Source: Nocardioides sp. Root190 | Lineage (GTDB): Bacteria; Actinomycetota; Actinomycetes; Propionibacteriales; Nocardioidaceae | Reading direction: 5' to 3' | Length of the DNA: 64,000 nt | Assembly (NCBI RefSeq): GCF_001428565.1 | Contig: NZ_LMIA01000001.1 | Coordinates: 1-64,000, forward strand | Shown: one piece after another, positions 30,886 through 39,568 of the stretch | Layout of the letters: every line of letters starts with the position of its first letter | How positions within the stretch are numbered: position 1 is the stretch's first letter | Notes under the pieces: generated by a model | What the model was told of the DNA's origin: nothing | Database searches by the model: none | The model's input: only the letters and a program-made list of their open reading frames with translations | Position numbers and translations under genes: made by a program

Positions 30886-32955
30886 ATGCCCGTGAAGTCG
30901 CTGACCAAGCTCGGTGTCCCCCTGGGCATCGTGATGATCGTCGTGATGCTCGTGGTGCCGTTGCCCGCGATGCTGCTGGACCTGCTCATCGCCCTCAACA
31001 TCACCGGCGCGCTGCTGGTCCTGATGGTGGCGATGTTCATCCACAAGCCGCTCGAGTTCGCCGCCTTCCCCTCGGTGATCCTGGTGATGACGCTGTTCCG
31101 GCTCGCCCTCAACGTGAGCGCCACCCGGCTGGTCCTGCTCGACGGGTACGCCGGCAAGGTGATCGACACGTTCGGCCACTTCGTCGTCGGCGGATCCCTG
31201 ATCGTCGGCCTGATCGTGTTCTCGATCCTGCTCGTCATCCAGTTCGTCGTCATCACCAATGGCGCAGGCCGGGTCGCCGAGGTCGGTGCCCGCTTCACGC
31301 TCGACGCGATGCCCGGCAAGCAGATGGCCATCGATGCCGATCTGAACTCGGGCCTCATCGACGAGGAGCAGGCCCGCCGCCGCCGCGCCGAGGTGCACGC
31401 CGAGGCCGACTTCCACGGGGCGATGGACGGTGCGTCGAAGTTCGTGAAGGGCGACGCGATCGCCGCGATCGTGATCACCCTGGTCAACCTGCTGGGCGGG
31501 TTCGCGATCGGTGTCGCGCAGTACGGCATGCCGTTCGGCGAGGCCATCGAGACCTACTCCCTCCTCTCCATCGGCGATGGCCTCGTGTCGCAGATCCCGG
31601 CACTGCTGCTGTCGGTGGCGACCGGCCTGATCGTGACCCGTTCGGTGGCCGACTCCGACATGGGCTCCGACATCGTCGGACAGCTCTTCGCGCGCAAGAT
31701 GCCGCTGCGCGTCGCCGGGTTCGGCGCGCTGGCGCTGTGCATCATCCCCGGTCTGCCGAAGCTGCCGTTCCTCATCGCCGGCGGCATCATGCTGATCGCT
31801 GCGAGCAGGATCGAGGAGGAACCCGGGGAGAGCGCCAGCGAACCCGGAGGAGCGAGCGCCGAGCTGGTCGTGTCCCCCGACTCACCCGAGGCACTGGCCG
31901 CGGAGATACGCGTCGATCCGCTGGGACTCGAGCTGTCGGCCGATCTCATCGACCTGGTCGACACCCGCACCGGCGGCGACCTGCTGGACCGCGTGAAGGC
32001 GTTGCGTCGCAAGGTCGCGGGCGAGCTCGGGATCGTGATCCCGCCCGTGCGTACCCGCGACAACCTCGAGCTCCCCGCGAGCACCTATGCGATCACGTTG
32101 TACGGCGCGGAGGTCGCCCGCGGCGAGGCCCCGCGCGGCACCGTGCTGGCGATCGGTGACTTCCTCGGCTCGTTGCCGGGCACGCCCACGCAGGAGCCGG
32201 TGTTCGGGCTCGAGGCGAAGTGGATCCCGGCCGAGCTGCGCCACCAGGCAGAGATCGGCGGCGCGACCGTCGTCGACCGCGCGTCGGTGGTGACCACCCA
32301 CCTGTCCGAGGTCGTCCACCAGCACGCGAGCCGCCTGCTCGGGCGCGAGGACGTCCGTCTGCTCACCGACATGGTGAAGAGGTCCCACCCGGTCGTGATC
32401 GAGGAGCTCACCCCCACGCTGCTGCCGCTCGGCGAGGTGCAGCGGGTGCTGCGGGCGCTGCTCGACGAGCGGATCCCGATCCGCGACCTGGTCAGCATCT
32501 TCGAGGCCCTCTCGGTGCGCGCCGGCTCCTCGAAGGACCTGGACGGCCTGGTCGATGCCGCTCGGACCGCTCTCGAGCCCTCGCTCGCCGCGCCGTACGT
32601 CACCGACGGGGCGCTGCACGCGATCAGCCTCGACCCGACGCTGGAGCAGCAGATGCTCGAAGGCCTGCGCCCGACCGAGCAGGGTGCGGTGATCGTGCTC
32701 GGGCCGGACGTCGCCCAGAACCTCCTGGTCGGTCTTGCCCAGGCAGCCCAGACCGCTGAGAACTCCGGCGTCCGTCCGGTGCTGGTGTGCGCTCCCCAGA
32801 TCCGGGCGGCGGTACGCCGTCTGGTCGGCCCAGCCGTCGAACGCCTGCCCGTGCTGGCCTACTCCGAGCTGGGCGCGGCCCGGCAGGTCCGCTCGGTCGC
32901 CGTCGTCGGCGCCGGTGGCGTCCACCACGCCCTCACCGCTGCAGGTGCCTCGTGA
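30886..32955 (+). CDS. flhA: Flagellar export gate protein FlhA
   Basis: FlhA is the energy-coupling export gate. The 689-residue product has eight membrane segments in the first half, the conserved FHIPEP-type cytoplasmic loop (RVAEVGARFTLDAMPGKQMA, then IDADLNSGLIDEEQARRRRA) and a large cytoplasmic C-terminus (LARELGIVIPPVRTRDN-type segment, HASRLLGREDVRLLTDMV). An ATG at 30772 extends the frame but crosses the promoter, so 30886 with GAGAGG upstream is preferred. The stop overlaps the next gene as GTGA. Confidence 0.96.
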   Translation: MPVKSLTKLGVPLGIVMIVVMLVVPLPAMLLDLLIALNITGALLVLMVAMFIHKPLEFAAFPSVILVMTLFRLALNVSATRLVLLDGYAGKVIDTFGHFVVGGSLIVGLIVFSILLVIQFVVITNGAGRVAEVGARFTLDAMPGKQMAIDADLNSGLIDEEQARRRRAEVHAEADFHGAMDGASKFVKGDAIAAIVITLVNLLGGFAIGVAQYGMPFGEAIETYSLLSIGDGLVSQIPALLLSVATGLIVTRSVADSDMGSDIVGQLFARKMPLRVAGFGALALCIIPGLPKLPFLIAGGIMLIAASRIEEEPGESASEPGGASAELVVSPDSPEALAAEIRVDPLGLELSADLIDLVDTRTGGDLLDRVKALRRKVAGELGIVIPPVRTRDNLELPASTYAITLYGAEVARGEAPRGTVLAIGDFLGSLPGTPTQEPVFGLEAKWIPAELRHQAEIGGATVVDRASVVTTHLSEVVHQHASRLLGREDVRLLTDMVKRSHPVVIEELTPTLLPLGEVQRVLRALLDERIPIRDLVSIFEALSVRAGSSKDLDGLVDAARTALEPSLAAPYVTDGALHAISLDPTLEQQMLEGLRPTEQGAVIVLGPDVAQNLLVGLAQAAQTAENSGVRPVLVCAPQIRAAVRRLVGPAVERLPVLAYSELGAARQVRSVAVVGAGGVHHALTAAGAS

Positions 32956-33248
32956 GCCGCCGCCCCGCACCGGAGACGCCGGCCCTGATCGACGTACGAG
33001 TCCTGGTGGTGGCCGCCCTGCTGGTGACGCCGGCGGCGTGGCAGGCGAGCCAGGGCCTGCTCTCGGTCGACCAGGTGCTGACCCGCTACCTGTTCGTCGC
33101 GCTCGGCTGCACCGTGGTGCTGGCGTTCGTGCGCACGGTGTGGCCGGTGCTCGCCGGTGAGCGGAACGCGACGTCGGCCTCGGCGTCGGCGGAGGTCGCT
33201 CCCGGCCAGGACCAGGTCGACCCCGGGGTCAGCCAACGGCAGGAATGA
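32952..33248 (+). CDS. Small two-helix membrane protein coupled to flhA
   Basis: This 98-residue protein starts at GTG 32952 overlapping the flhA stop. It has two membrane segments (RVLVVAALLVTPAAWQASQG, somewhat weak, and YLFVALGCTVVLAFVRTVW) and a disordered Ala/Ser/Glu tail. No family is recognised. Translational coupling suggests a role with the export gate, but this is inference only. Its 3' end overlaps the convergent kinase gene by 20 bp. Confidence 0.75.
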   Translation: MSRRPAPETPALIDVRVLVVAALLVTPAAWQASQGLLSVDQVLTRYLFVALGCTVVLAFVRTVWPVLAGERNATSASASAEVAPGQDQVDPGVSQRQE

Positions 33249-34797
33249 CCCATTCCAGGGTGGTTCCATGACCGAGCTCGGAGTCGACCGAGACGTGACC
33301 GCCCAGGTCGGCGGCCCGTGCGCTGATGTTGCCGGTGCCGTGGCCCTCGAGGATCGCGGCCTTGTCGAAGCCGATGCCGTCGTCACTGACGCGCACCCGG
33401 AACCATGCCGAGGAGGCTGTCAGCTCGACGGACACCGACGACGCCTTGGCGTGCCGGGCGACATTGGACAGGGCCTCACGCAGGGTCATCAGGACGTGAC
33501 TGCCGGCCTCGGGCACGAGGGCGCGATCGACCGGTCCGGTGATCCGCAGCATCGGCCGGAAGCCGAGCAGGGCGGTGTACTCGCCCAACAGGTCACGCAC
33601 CTCGTCGAGCAACGGACGACCCGAACCGGTGCCGAGCTCGAAGATCGCGGCGCGCAGTTCCTTGATCGCGACGTCGAGATCAGCGACAGCGCCGTCGACC
33701 CGGTCCCGCATGTCGGCGACGTCGAGGCTGCGGGCTCCCTGGAGCTGCATGCCGGTCGCGAAGAGTCGCTGGATGACGAGGTCGTGGAGGTCGCGGGCGA
33801 TCCGGTCGCGATCCTTGGCGACGAGCAGCTGCGACCGGTCGCGCAGTGCCTGCTCGCGGTCGAGGATCAGCCCGACCTGCACCGCGGTGACGGCGACGAG
33901 CTCGAGCATGATCCCCCGCAGCGAGGGCGTCTCGTCGGCGCGGTCGACGATGATCACGCCGGACCCGGCGAGGCGGGTGACGACGGGCACGATCAGCGTC
34001 GCACGGCCCGGGCCGACCGGGAGACGTTGGGGAACGCGCGAGGTGTCGACCTCGCGGATCTCGGAGGCGAGGAGCTCGACCAGCGCGGGAGCGGCCTCGC
34101 CGTCGCCGGCGACCTGCCGGATCTCGAGCTGCTCGTCGTCGCGGCGGACGTAGGCCACCAACGAGGCACCGCAGAGCTCCCGCAGCGAGACGACGAGCTC
34201 GTCGAGGGCTTCCTGCACGCGCAGCGTCCCGGACACGTCACTGCCGACCTCGGCGGTGCTCGCCACCCAGCGACGGCGCCACTCGACCTGCTCGAAGGCG
34301 CGGGCGTTGTCGATCATGACGCCGGCCGCGCGAGCCAGCGCCTCGACGAGCGCCTGGTCGGTCGCGGTGAACCGCGCGCCGCCGCTCTTGTTGCCGAGGT
34401 AGAGGTGACCGAAGGCCTGCTCGCCCACCATCACCGGGGCGCCGAGGAAGCTGTCGATGTCGGGGTGCGTGGCAGGGAAGGCGCCGGTGGAGACCGGGTG
34501 GTCCGCCACGTGGTCGACCCGGATCGCGCGCCGCTCGCGGGGCACGAGACCGAGCAGGCCGTGGCCCTCGGGCATCTTGCCGATCTTGTCGAACTGCCCG
34601 GCGACGGCGCCGTTGGGGACCAGGTCGGTGAACTCACCGTTGTCGTCGACGATCCCCAGGACGCCGTACTCGGCGTCGGTGAGGCGGCACGAGGCCTCGA
34701 CGATGCGCGTCAGCACGCCGCGCAGGTCGAGGTCCGACCCGATCGCGACGATCGCGTCGAGCAGTGCGCGTGCCTCCGGCGGCAGTTCGAGATCCAT
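33229..34797 (-). CDS. DevS/DosS-like GAF-domain sensor histidine kinase
   Basis: This is a cytoplasmic kinase of 522 residues: GAF 1 (about residues 15-165), GAF 2 (about 185-310), HisKA_3 dimerisation with H338 in DRDRIARDLHDLVIQRLFAT, and a C-terminal ATPase (LREALSNVARHAKASSVSVE, SDDGIGFD, GTGNISARAADLGGH). GAF 1 contains THPDIDSFLGAPVMVG, where mycobacterial DosS/DosT carry the heme-ligand His before FLGxPV, so gas or redox sensing is plausible. ATG 34797 has GGGAGGGG upstream. No response regulator is adjacent, so its partner is elsewhere. Confidence 0.92.
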   Translation of the reverse strand: MDLELPPEARALLDAIVAIGSDLDLRGVLTRIVEASCRLTDAEYGVLGIVDDNGEFTDLVPNGAVAGQFDKIGKMPEGHGLLGLVPRERRAIRVDHVADHPVSTGAFPATHPDIDSFLGAPVMVGEQAFGHLYLGNKSGGARFTATDQALVEALARAAGVMIDNARAFEQVEWRRRWVASTAEVGSDVSGTLRVQEALDELVVSLRELCGASLVAYVRRDDEQLEIRQVAGDGEAAPALVELLASEIREVDTSRVPQRLPVGPGRATLIVPVVTRLAGSGVIIVDRADETPSLRGIMLELVAVTAVQVGLILDREQALRDRSQLLVAKDRDRIARDLHDLVIQRLFATGMQLQGARSLDVADMRDRVDGAVADLDVAIKELRAAIFELGTGSGRPLLDEVRDLLGEYTALLGFRPMLRITGPVDRALVPEAGSHVLMTLREALSNVARHAKASSVSVELTASSAWFRVRVSDDGIGFDKAAILEGHGTGNISARAADLGGHVSVDSELGHGTTLEWVIPAVG

Positions 34798-34900
34798 CAG
34801 GCGTCGATCCCCTCCCAAAGCGATCGCTGACGTCACAGGTTATCCCTTTCGGCCCTCCCGGCGCACTCGTCACGCACCGACGAACACCGAACCATTCGGC

Positions 34901-34920
34901 ACCGGGACCTCGGTCCTGAG
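34901..34920 (-). promoter_or_regulatory. DevR/DosR-like box upstream of the kinase
   Basis: ACCGGGACCTCGGTCCTGAG carries half-sites GGGAC and GTCCT with the 4-nt spacing of the DosR consensus. Its neighbour GGTCCCGGT at 34922-34930 is the exact complement of the left part. Autoregulation of the DevS-like kinase by its partner is a plausible reading. Confidence 0.4.
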
Positions 34921-34934
34921 TGGTCCCGGTCAGG

Positions 34935-34954
34935 TGTCCTCACATGTGAGGACA
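34935..34954. promoter_or_regulatory. Perfect 20-bp palindrome, probable operator
   Basis: TGTCCTCACATGTGAGGACA is its own reverse complement. It lies about 140 bp upstream of the kinase start, in the only long gap of this part. The protein that binds it is unknown. Confidence 0.6.
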
Positions 34955-35110
34955 GCTGGGCGCCGAACCAGGGACCCCGGCCACCAACAGCCGCCTCACC
35001 GCCAGACCAAGGCAGGACCCACCCACGCCAACCGCGGCGCGGCAGCGCGGCGAGAGCCGCCGCCGGCAGCTTGCTGCCCGCACTGCGGCGAAGCCGCGCT
35101 CGCGCAATGA

Positions 35111-35554
35111 TCAGAACATCTTGCGCAGCTGGTAGTTCCCGCTCGTCCGCGCGACGACCACGCCGGCCTCGTCGGTCACCTCGGTCTCGAGGACGAAGTC
35201 GGACTTGCCGCGCTCGGCGGTCTCGGCGAGCACCCGGGCGATGGTGTCCTCGTCGAGGGTGGCGCGCGCGACCACGGCGGAGGTCGCAGGGCGCAGGAAG
35301 TCGATGGTGACCTGCTTGACCAGCGGCACCGCGCCCTCGAGCACGAGCGAGGTGCTGGCATAGACGCCGCCGAGGACCTCGGCGACCGAGAACAGGCTGC
35401 CGGCGTACGTCGAGCCGAAGTGGTTGCTGTTCGGACCCGCCGGGATCCGCGCCGCGACGGTCGTCCGCCCGGCCTCGACGATCTCGAGCTCCATCGCCGC
35501 GAAGATCGGGATCATCTGGCGGACGTGGGCAGTCAGGTCCTCAGGTGTGGTCAC
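35111..35554 (-). CDS. Hotdog-fold thioesterase (PaaI/YiiD C-terminal type)
   Basis: This is a 147-residue single-domain protein with the hotdog pattern: MELEIVEAGRTTVAARIPAG, NSNHFGSTYAGSLFSVAEVL (the N/H-F-G-x-x-Y-A-G-S motif of this subfamily) and VPLVKQVTIDFLRPATSAVV. Members hydrolyse acyl-CoA thioesters, but no substrate can be named. It stands alone upstream of the alpha/beta hydrolase, in the same direction, with a 34-nt gap. Confidence 0.88.
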   Translation of the reverse strand: MTTPEDLTAHVRQMIPIFAAMELEIVEAGRTTVAARIPAGPNSNHFGSTYAGSLFSVAEVLGGVYASTSLVLEGAVPLVKQVTIDFLRPATSAVVARATLDEDTIARVLAETAERGKSDFVLETEVTDEAGVVVARTSGNYQLRKMF

Positions 35555-35588
35555 GGGGCCAACCTACTCAGCGCCGGCCCCGCGTGGA

Positions 35589-36401
35589 TCAGGCGACGTC
35601 GTACGTCGCGGCGCCGAGCCTGGGGTGCGCGGAGCCCTCGAGCAGCACCTTCGTGACGAGCTCGATGTCGTCGACCATGGGGACGTGGCCGCACTTGGGC
35701 AGCGTGATGTGGGTGGCGTGCGGCAGCGCCGTACGGGCCCGCTTGGCCTGGTAGGGCAGGAGGACCAGGTCACGGCTGCCCCAGGCGACGGTGACCGGCA
35801 CGGAGCGGTCGATGTCCCGGTCGAACGGCTCGCCGCCCTCGATGATCGTGCGGAGTGCGGGCTTGGCGGCGACGAGGCCGCGCAGGTCGCCGAGGGCGAG
35901 CTCGGGGTCGAGCCGGCTGCCGTGGGTCATCAGCAGGCCCATCGCCGCGGCCCGGCCGGCGCGCGAGCGGAGCAGGGCGGGCGCGACCGGCTGCGCGAGG
36001 GTGGCGGCGCCGGTGAGGGCGACGAAGACGGCGCGGATGTAGGCGAACTCGAGCCCGTCGTTCCAGAAGCCGGCGGGGGCCAGGGTGGTGGCGCTGCTGA
36101 CGAGCTCGTCGGCGGCGGCCTCCAGCGCGATCCGGCCGCCGAGCGAGTTGCCGGCGATGTGGGGGCGGACGAGGTCCTGCTCGGCGAAGAAGTCCTCGAG
36201 GACAGTGCGGAGCTGGTCCTTGACCGATCGACCGTCGGACACCAGGGCAGGGGACTCGCCGTGGCCGGGGAGGTCGAACAGGATGACCTCGCGGTGCTCG
36301 GCGAGGCGGTCGACGACGGGGTACCACGCCTGCCGACGGTGGCCGATCCCGTGGACGAGGACCAGCGGTTCTCCGGAACCGATCCGTTCGTGGGCGAGCA
36401 T
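35589..36401 (-). CDS. Alpha/beta hydrolase
   Basis: This 270-residue enzyme has the hydrolase fold: the oxyanion segment LVLVHGIGHRRQAW, the nucleophile elbow IAGNSLGGRIALEA (Ser in GNSLGG), and a late His in LPKCGHVPMVDD; an acid is likely in VAWGSRDLVL. ATG 36401 has GAGGA at correct spacing; an upstream in-frame ATG (MRNYQL) is possible. It is close to C-C hydrolases and haloperoxidase-like enzymes; the substrate is unknown. It diverges from the solute-binding protein gene. Confidence 0.88.
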   Translation of the reverse strand: MLAHERIGSGEPLVLVHGIGHRRQAWYPVVDRLAEHREVILFDLPGHGESPALVSDGRSVKDQLRTVLEDFFAEQDLVRPHIAGNSLGGRIALEAAADELVSSATTLAPAGFWNDGLEFAYIRAVFVALTGAATLAQPVAPALLRSRAGRAAAMGLLMTHGSRLDPELALGDLRGLVAAKPALRTIIEGGEPFDRDIDRSVPVTVAWGSRDLVLLPYQAKRARTALPHATHITLPKCGHVPMVDDIELVTKVLLEGSAHPRLGAATYDVA

Positions 36402-36501
36402 GGCGTGTCCTCGATTCCGCGCACCGACGCTGGTGCGACTTACGTGCAACTGGTAGTTGCGCATACCGACAGTAGGTCGAGTGCTAGCTGAGCGCAAGCA
36501 C

Positions 36502-36626
36502 CTGTCCGGACAGAAATTCCGGGTCCGGACGGACCTCCCGGTGAGTGGGATCGACGACCGGCCCGTCGAGGCCGCGCTCCTAGCGTGACGCGCAACACAC
36601 CTCCGGCGATCTCGTGGCGTCCGGAC
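36502..36626. promoter_or_regulatory. Three GTCCGGAC boxes before the solute-binding protein gene
   Basis: The palindrome CTGTCCGGACAG (36502-36513) is followed by GTCCGGAC at 36523-36530 (19 bp on) and at 36619-36626. Three copies of an 8-bp palindrome within 125 bp of a promoter region suggest an operator. A TAGCGT sequence near 36581 may be a -10. Confidence 0.45.
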
Positions 36627-36648
36627 GAACCCCAATCTGGAGGATTCA

Positions 36649-38271
36649 GTGAGGAACCGCATCACCACACGGACCCGGGTCGCGACCGCGCTCCTGGCAA
36701 CCACGTTGCTGGCGGCCGGCTGCGCCGGCTCGAGCGACGGCGACGGCGATGAGTCGTCGGGCGACTCGTCGCTGGGCAAGGAGGAGATCTACGCCGCCGG
36801 TGTGGTCGGCACCTCCGAGGACGAGGGCGACCCGAAGACGGGCGGCACGTTGACCCTCGCCGACTACTCCGAGGCCCGCAGCCTCGACCCGACCAAGACC
36901 ATCCCGAACGGCGCCGCCGGCGGCAACGCCCTGGCCGCCGTCTACGACGTCCTCATGCGCTACGACCAGCCGTCCAACGCATTCGAGCCGTGGCTGGCCA
37001 AGTCCCTCACCACCGAGGACAACATCACCTGGACCCTCGAGCTGCGCGAGGGCGTGAGCTTCTCCGACGGCACGCCGCTGGACGCCAACGCGGTCGTCGG
37101 CAGCATCGGCTACTACATGCAGAGCGCCGGCTACAACACGCTCCTGCTCGCCACGAACATCAAGGACATGCGGCCCGAGGGCGCGACCAAGGTCGTCTTC
37201 ACGCTCAACCAGGCCTGGATCACGTTCCCGAACATGCTGGCCAGCGGGCCGGGCATGATCATGGCGCCGGCGTCGTACAAGGGCGGGGCCGAGAAGTTCA
37301 CGCCCATCGGCGCGGGGCCCTTCGTGCTCGACGAGTACAAGCCGGCCGAGGAGCTGCTGCTCAACGCCAACCCGGACTACTGGAACGGCAAGCCGCACCT
37401 CGACGCCGTGCGCTTCGTGTGGCTCGGCAGCGACGCGGACCGGCTCTCCTCGCTGGCCGACGGCACCGTCGACGTCACCAACATCCGCGCGCCCCAGACC
37501 CTGGAGAAGGCACGCAAGGACGGCTTCGCGGGCATCATGGCGCCGAGCGGGCTGGGCGGCCTGTACTGGCTGAACAACCGCGAGGGCCGCGCGGGATCCG
37601 ACGTCCGGGTGCGGCAGGCGATCAACTACGCGATCGACCCCACCGTCGTCGCCGAGCGCGTCAACGGCGGAGCAGGCCTGCCCGGCCGCAACATCTACTC
37701 CCCCAGCGCGCCGTACTTCGCCGACATCACCACCGCCGACTTCGACGTCGCCAAGGCGAAGTCGCTGCTCGAGGAGGCCAAGGCCGACGGGTACGACGGC
37801 AAGCTGACCTACATCGGCCAGTCCGACCAGGCCTCGCAGACCCAGGCCGTCACCGTCGAGGCCATGCTCGAGGCCGTCGGCTTCGAGGTCGAGACCGACC
37901 TGCTGCGCAACATCGCCGACCAGACCCAGCGGATCTACGTCACCCACGACTACGACCTCGCCGTGTCCGCGATGAGCGTCCCCGACGAGGACCCGTACTC
38001 GCGCCTGTCCACCAACCTCAACAGCCAGTCGCCGCAGAACCCGTCGGGCTACTCGAACGCCGACATGGACGCCCTGATCGCCAAGCTGCAGGGGGCCTCC
38101 GGTGACGAGGCCACCGACCTGCTGACTCAGATCAACGAGCTGTGGCAGGAGACCGTCCCCGGTGTCGCCATGGGTGCCGGCGCGTTCTTCATGCCGTGGA
38201 ACGAGGACGTCCACGGGATCACCTCGACCTCCGAGACCCTGCTCCTCCTCGGTGGCGCCTGGAAGGGCTGA
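36649..38271 (+). CDS. ABC transporter solute-binding lipoprotein, peptide/nickel (SBP family 5)
   Basis: This 540-residue protein has a lipoprotein signal ending LLAAGCAGSS (lipid-anchored Cys at about residue 25) and then the family 5 pattern: GGTLTLADYSEARSLDPTKT, YDVLMRYDQPSNAFEPWLAK, and WTLELREGVSFSDGTPLDAN. GGAGG precedes GTG 36649. It most likely feeds the OppB-C-D-F transporter at 41025-45117, although it is on the other strand and separated by the nuclease and amidase genes. A strong terminator follows. Confidence 0.95.
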   Translation: MRNRITTRTRVATALLATTLLAAGCAGSSDGDGDESSGDSSLGKEEIYAAGVVGTSEDEGDPKTGGTLTLADYSEARSLDPTKTIPNGAAGGNALAAVYDVLMRYDQPSNAFEPWLAKSLTTEDNITWTLELREGVSFSDGTPLDANAVVGSIGYYMQSAGYNTLLLATNIKDMRPEGATKVVFTLNQAWITFPNMLASGPGMIMAPASYKGGAEKFTPIGAGPFVLDEYKPAEELLLNANPDYWNGKPHLDAVRFVWLGSDADRLSSLADGTVDVTNIRAPQTLEKARKDGFAGIMAPSGLGGLYWLNNREGRAGSDVRVRQAINYAIDPTVVAERVNGGAGLPGRNIYSPSAPYFADITTADFDVAKAKSLLEEAKADGYDGKLTYIGQSDQASQTQAVTVEAMLEAVGFEVETDLLRNIADQTQRIYVTHDYDLAVSAMSVPDEDPYSRLSTNLNSQSPQNPSGYSNADMDALIAKLQGASGDEATDLLTQINELWQETVPGVAMGAGAFFMPWNEDVHGITSTSETLLLLGGAWKG

Positions 38272-38303
38272 TCCTCCCGGAACAGCGCTTCGTGCACGGT
38301 CGT

Positions 38304-38337
38304 CGAACCCCCATCCGCGTCAGCGGGTGGGGGTTCG
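38304..38337 (+). terminator. Terminator of the solute-binding protein gene
   Basis: A 15-bp stem (CGAACCCCCATCCGC with its complement, one G-T pair) closes a GTCA loop 33 nt after the stop codon. Confidence 0.88.
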
Positions 38338-38342
38338 CGTTT

Positions 38343-38408
38343 CCCGCGAAGTGCGCGGTTTTCTCCCGCGAAGTGCGCGGTCTTCTCCCGCGAAGTGCGC
38401 GGTTTTCT
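38343..38408 (+). repeat. Three tandem 22-bp units (left array)
   Basis: TCCCGCGAAGTGCGCGGTTTTC-type units of 22 bp repeat three times (38343-38364, 38365-38386, 38387-38408), nearly identical. Reverse-complement copies lie at 39569-39612, so arrays flank the nuclease gene in opposite orientation. Confidence 0.93.
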
Positions 38409-38432
38409 CCTCCGAGGTGTCCCGGGTGCACG

Positions 38433-39416
38433 TCAGGCCCGGGCCCGGCGGCGAGGGTACGACGGGTGGTCGGGCCCCCGCGAGTAGTGCCGCCGGCTCG
38501 GCTGGACCGGAGTACGTTCGGCGATCGCGGACGCGAGGTCAGCGAGCCAGACGGCCCGACGAGCGGGGGTGAAGTCCGACTTGCGCAGCACGATGACGAG
38601 CCACCCCGCAGCGGCCAGGGCGGCCCTCCGGGTCAGGTCGTGCTCGCGGTCCTCGTCCGAGGTGTGGTTCTCCTCCCCGTCGTACTCGATCGCGATCCGG
38701 AGGTGGGGGTAGGCGTTCTCCACCCGCGCGGCACCCCATCCCGGGACGATGAGGTCGACCTGCGCGTGCGGCATCGGCAGTCCGTGGTCGTGGATCATCA
38801 GGCGGGTCCACGATTCGGGCTGGGAGTCAGCGCAGTCGACCGTGAGCGGGATCAGCTCCCTGAGCTGGATCACGCCGCGCCGGCCGCGGAACCGCGGCAG
38901 CGCCGCGTAGAGGTCCGCGACCGACAGGCCGTGCTTGCGGCGGAACTCGTCGAGCGCCGCGATCGCGCGGTAGCGGCCGAAGAGGCAGGCGACGTCGCAG
39001 GCGGTGCGCACCGGTGAGGTGACCCGCACCCCCGACGGCAGCACCCAGACCTCGGCGGTGGACAGGTCACGTTTCCCGCCGCGGACTCCGCTTCGTCTCG
39101 AACGACCCTTGCCGCCGGTCGACACCGCGTCGAGCGCCGGGATCGCGTCGAGCTCGGCCAGGTCGAGGATGTCGATGCCGTGCAACCACGACGCCCCGCG
39201 ATCGGCCACCACCACGTGCGGCGGGAGCACGAGGGCAGCCGCCCGGGCGCGGAGGTCCAGGGAGTCGCGCACCGCTGCGCCGACGTACACACCGTGCAGC
39301 ACGACGCGGAGCAGCCCCGACGCGACCATCTTGTGGAGCCGGTTGCGCGTGATCCCGGCGTCGCGCGCCATCGCTGCGGTGAAAGGGAGGCCGTTGAAGA
39401 GGGAGAGGTCGATCAT
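38433..39416 (-). CDS. AbiEi-like antitoxin domain plus DUF559/Vsr-like nuclease domain protein
   Basis: This 327-residue protein has an N-terminal helix-turn-helix like the AbiEi antitoxin domain (MARDAGITRNRLHKMVASGL, then RVVLHGVYV) and a C-terminal Vsr/DUF559 nuclease-like domain (LRIAIEYDGEENHTSDEDRE, HDLTRRAALAAAGW, LVIVLRKSD) with the E-Y-D-G and H residues of that fold. Such proteins are common and multicopy in actinobacteria; their job is not established. ATG 39416 is chosen; upstream starts lack a good site. Repeat arrays flank it, suggesting it moves or duplicates as a unit. It interrupts the transporter locus. Confidence 0.8.
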   Translation of the reverse strand: MIDLSLFNGLPFTAAMARDAGITRNRLHKMVASGLLRVVLHGVYVGAAVRDSLDLRARAAALVLPPHVVVADRGASWLHGIDILDLAELDAIPALDAVSTGGKGRSRRSGVRGGKRDLSTAEVWVLPSGVRVTSPVRTACDVACLFGRYRAIAALDEFRRKHGLSVADLYAALPRFRGRRGVIQLRELIPLTVDCADSQPESWTRLMIHDHGLPMPHAQVDLIVPGWGAARVENAYPHLRIAIEYDGEENHTSDEDREHDLTRRAALAAAGWLVIVLRKSDFTPARRAVWLADLASAIAERTPVQPSRRHYSRGPDHPSYPRRRARA

Positions 39417-39568
39417 CGCCACAGGCTCGGGTCGACGAGCCCTCCTCGGGCAGGCCCCCGACCAGACGCTGTGCACCGCCGCCGCAATCCCCACCCCGGA
39501 TCACGGCGCCCGGCTCCGTTCGGCACCCGTGGGGCTGATGGGACCGGTCTTCAGGCGCACCTCGATGG

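Larger units (their letters stand above)
34798..35110. other. 313-bp intergenic region with dyad sequences
   Basis: Between the kinase start and the end of the thioesterase gene no open frame is convincing. It holds a DosR-like sequence (34901-34920), an ACCGGGACC/GGTCCCGGT dyad (34901-34930) and a perfect 20-bp palindrome (34935-34954). A GC-rich stretch with a GCAGCTTGCTGC dyad (35066-35077) could end the thioesterase transcript. Confidence 0.7.

Noticed and set aside
27810..32955. Non-flagellar type III secretion system
   Set aside because: The gate genes sit with flagellin, hook, motor and chemotaxis genes, and no needle or translocon genes are present.
36646..38214. 522-codon frame opposite the solute-binding protein gene
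   Set aside because: Val/Gly/Arg-rich shadow; the plus-strand lipoprotein has clear family motifs.
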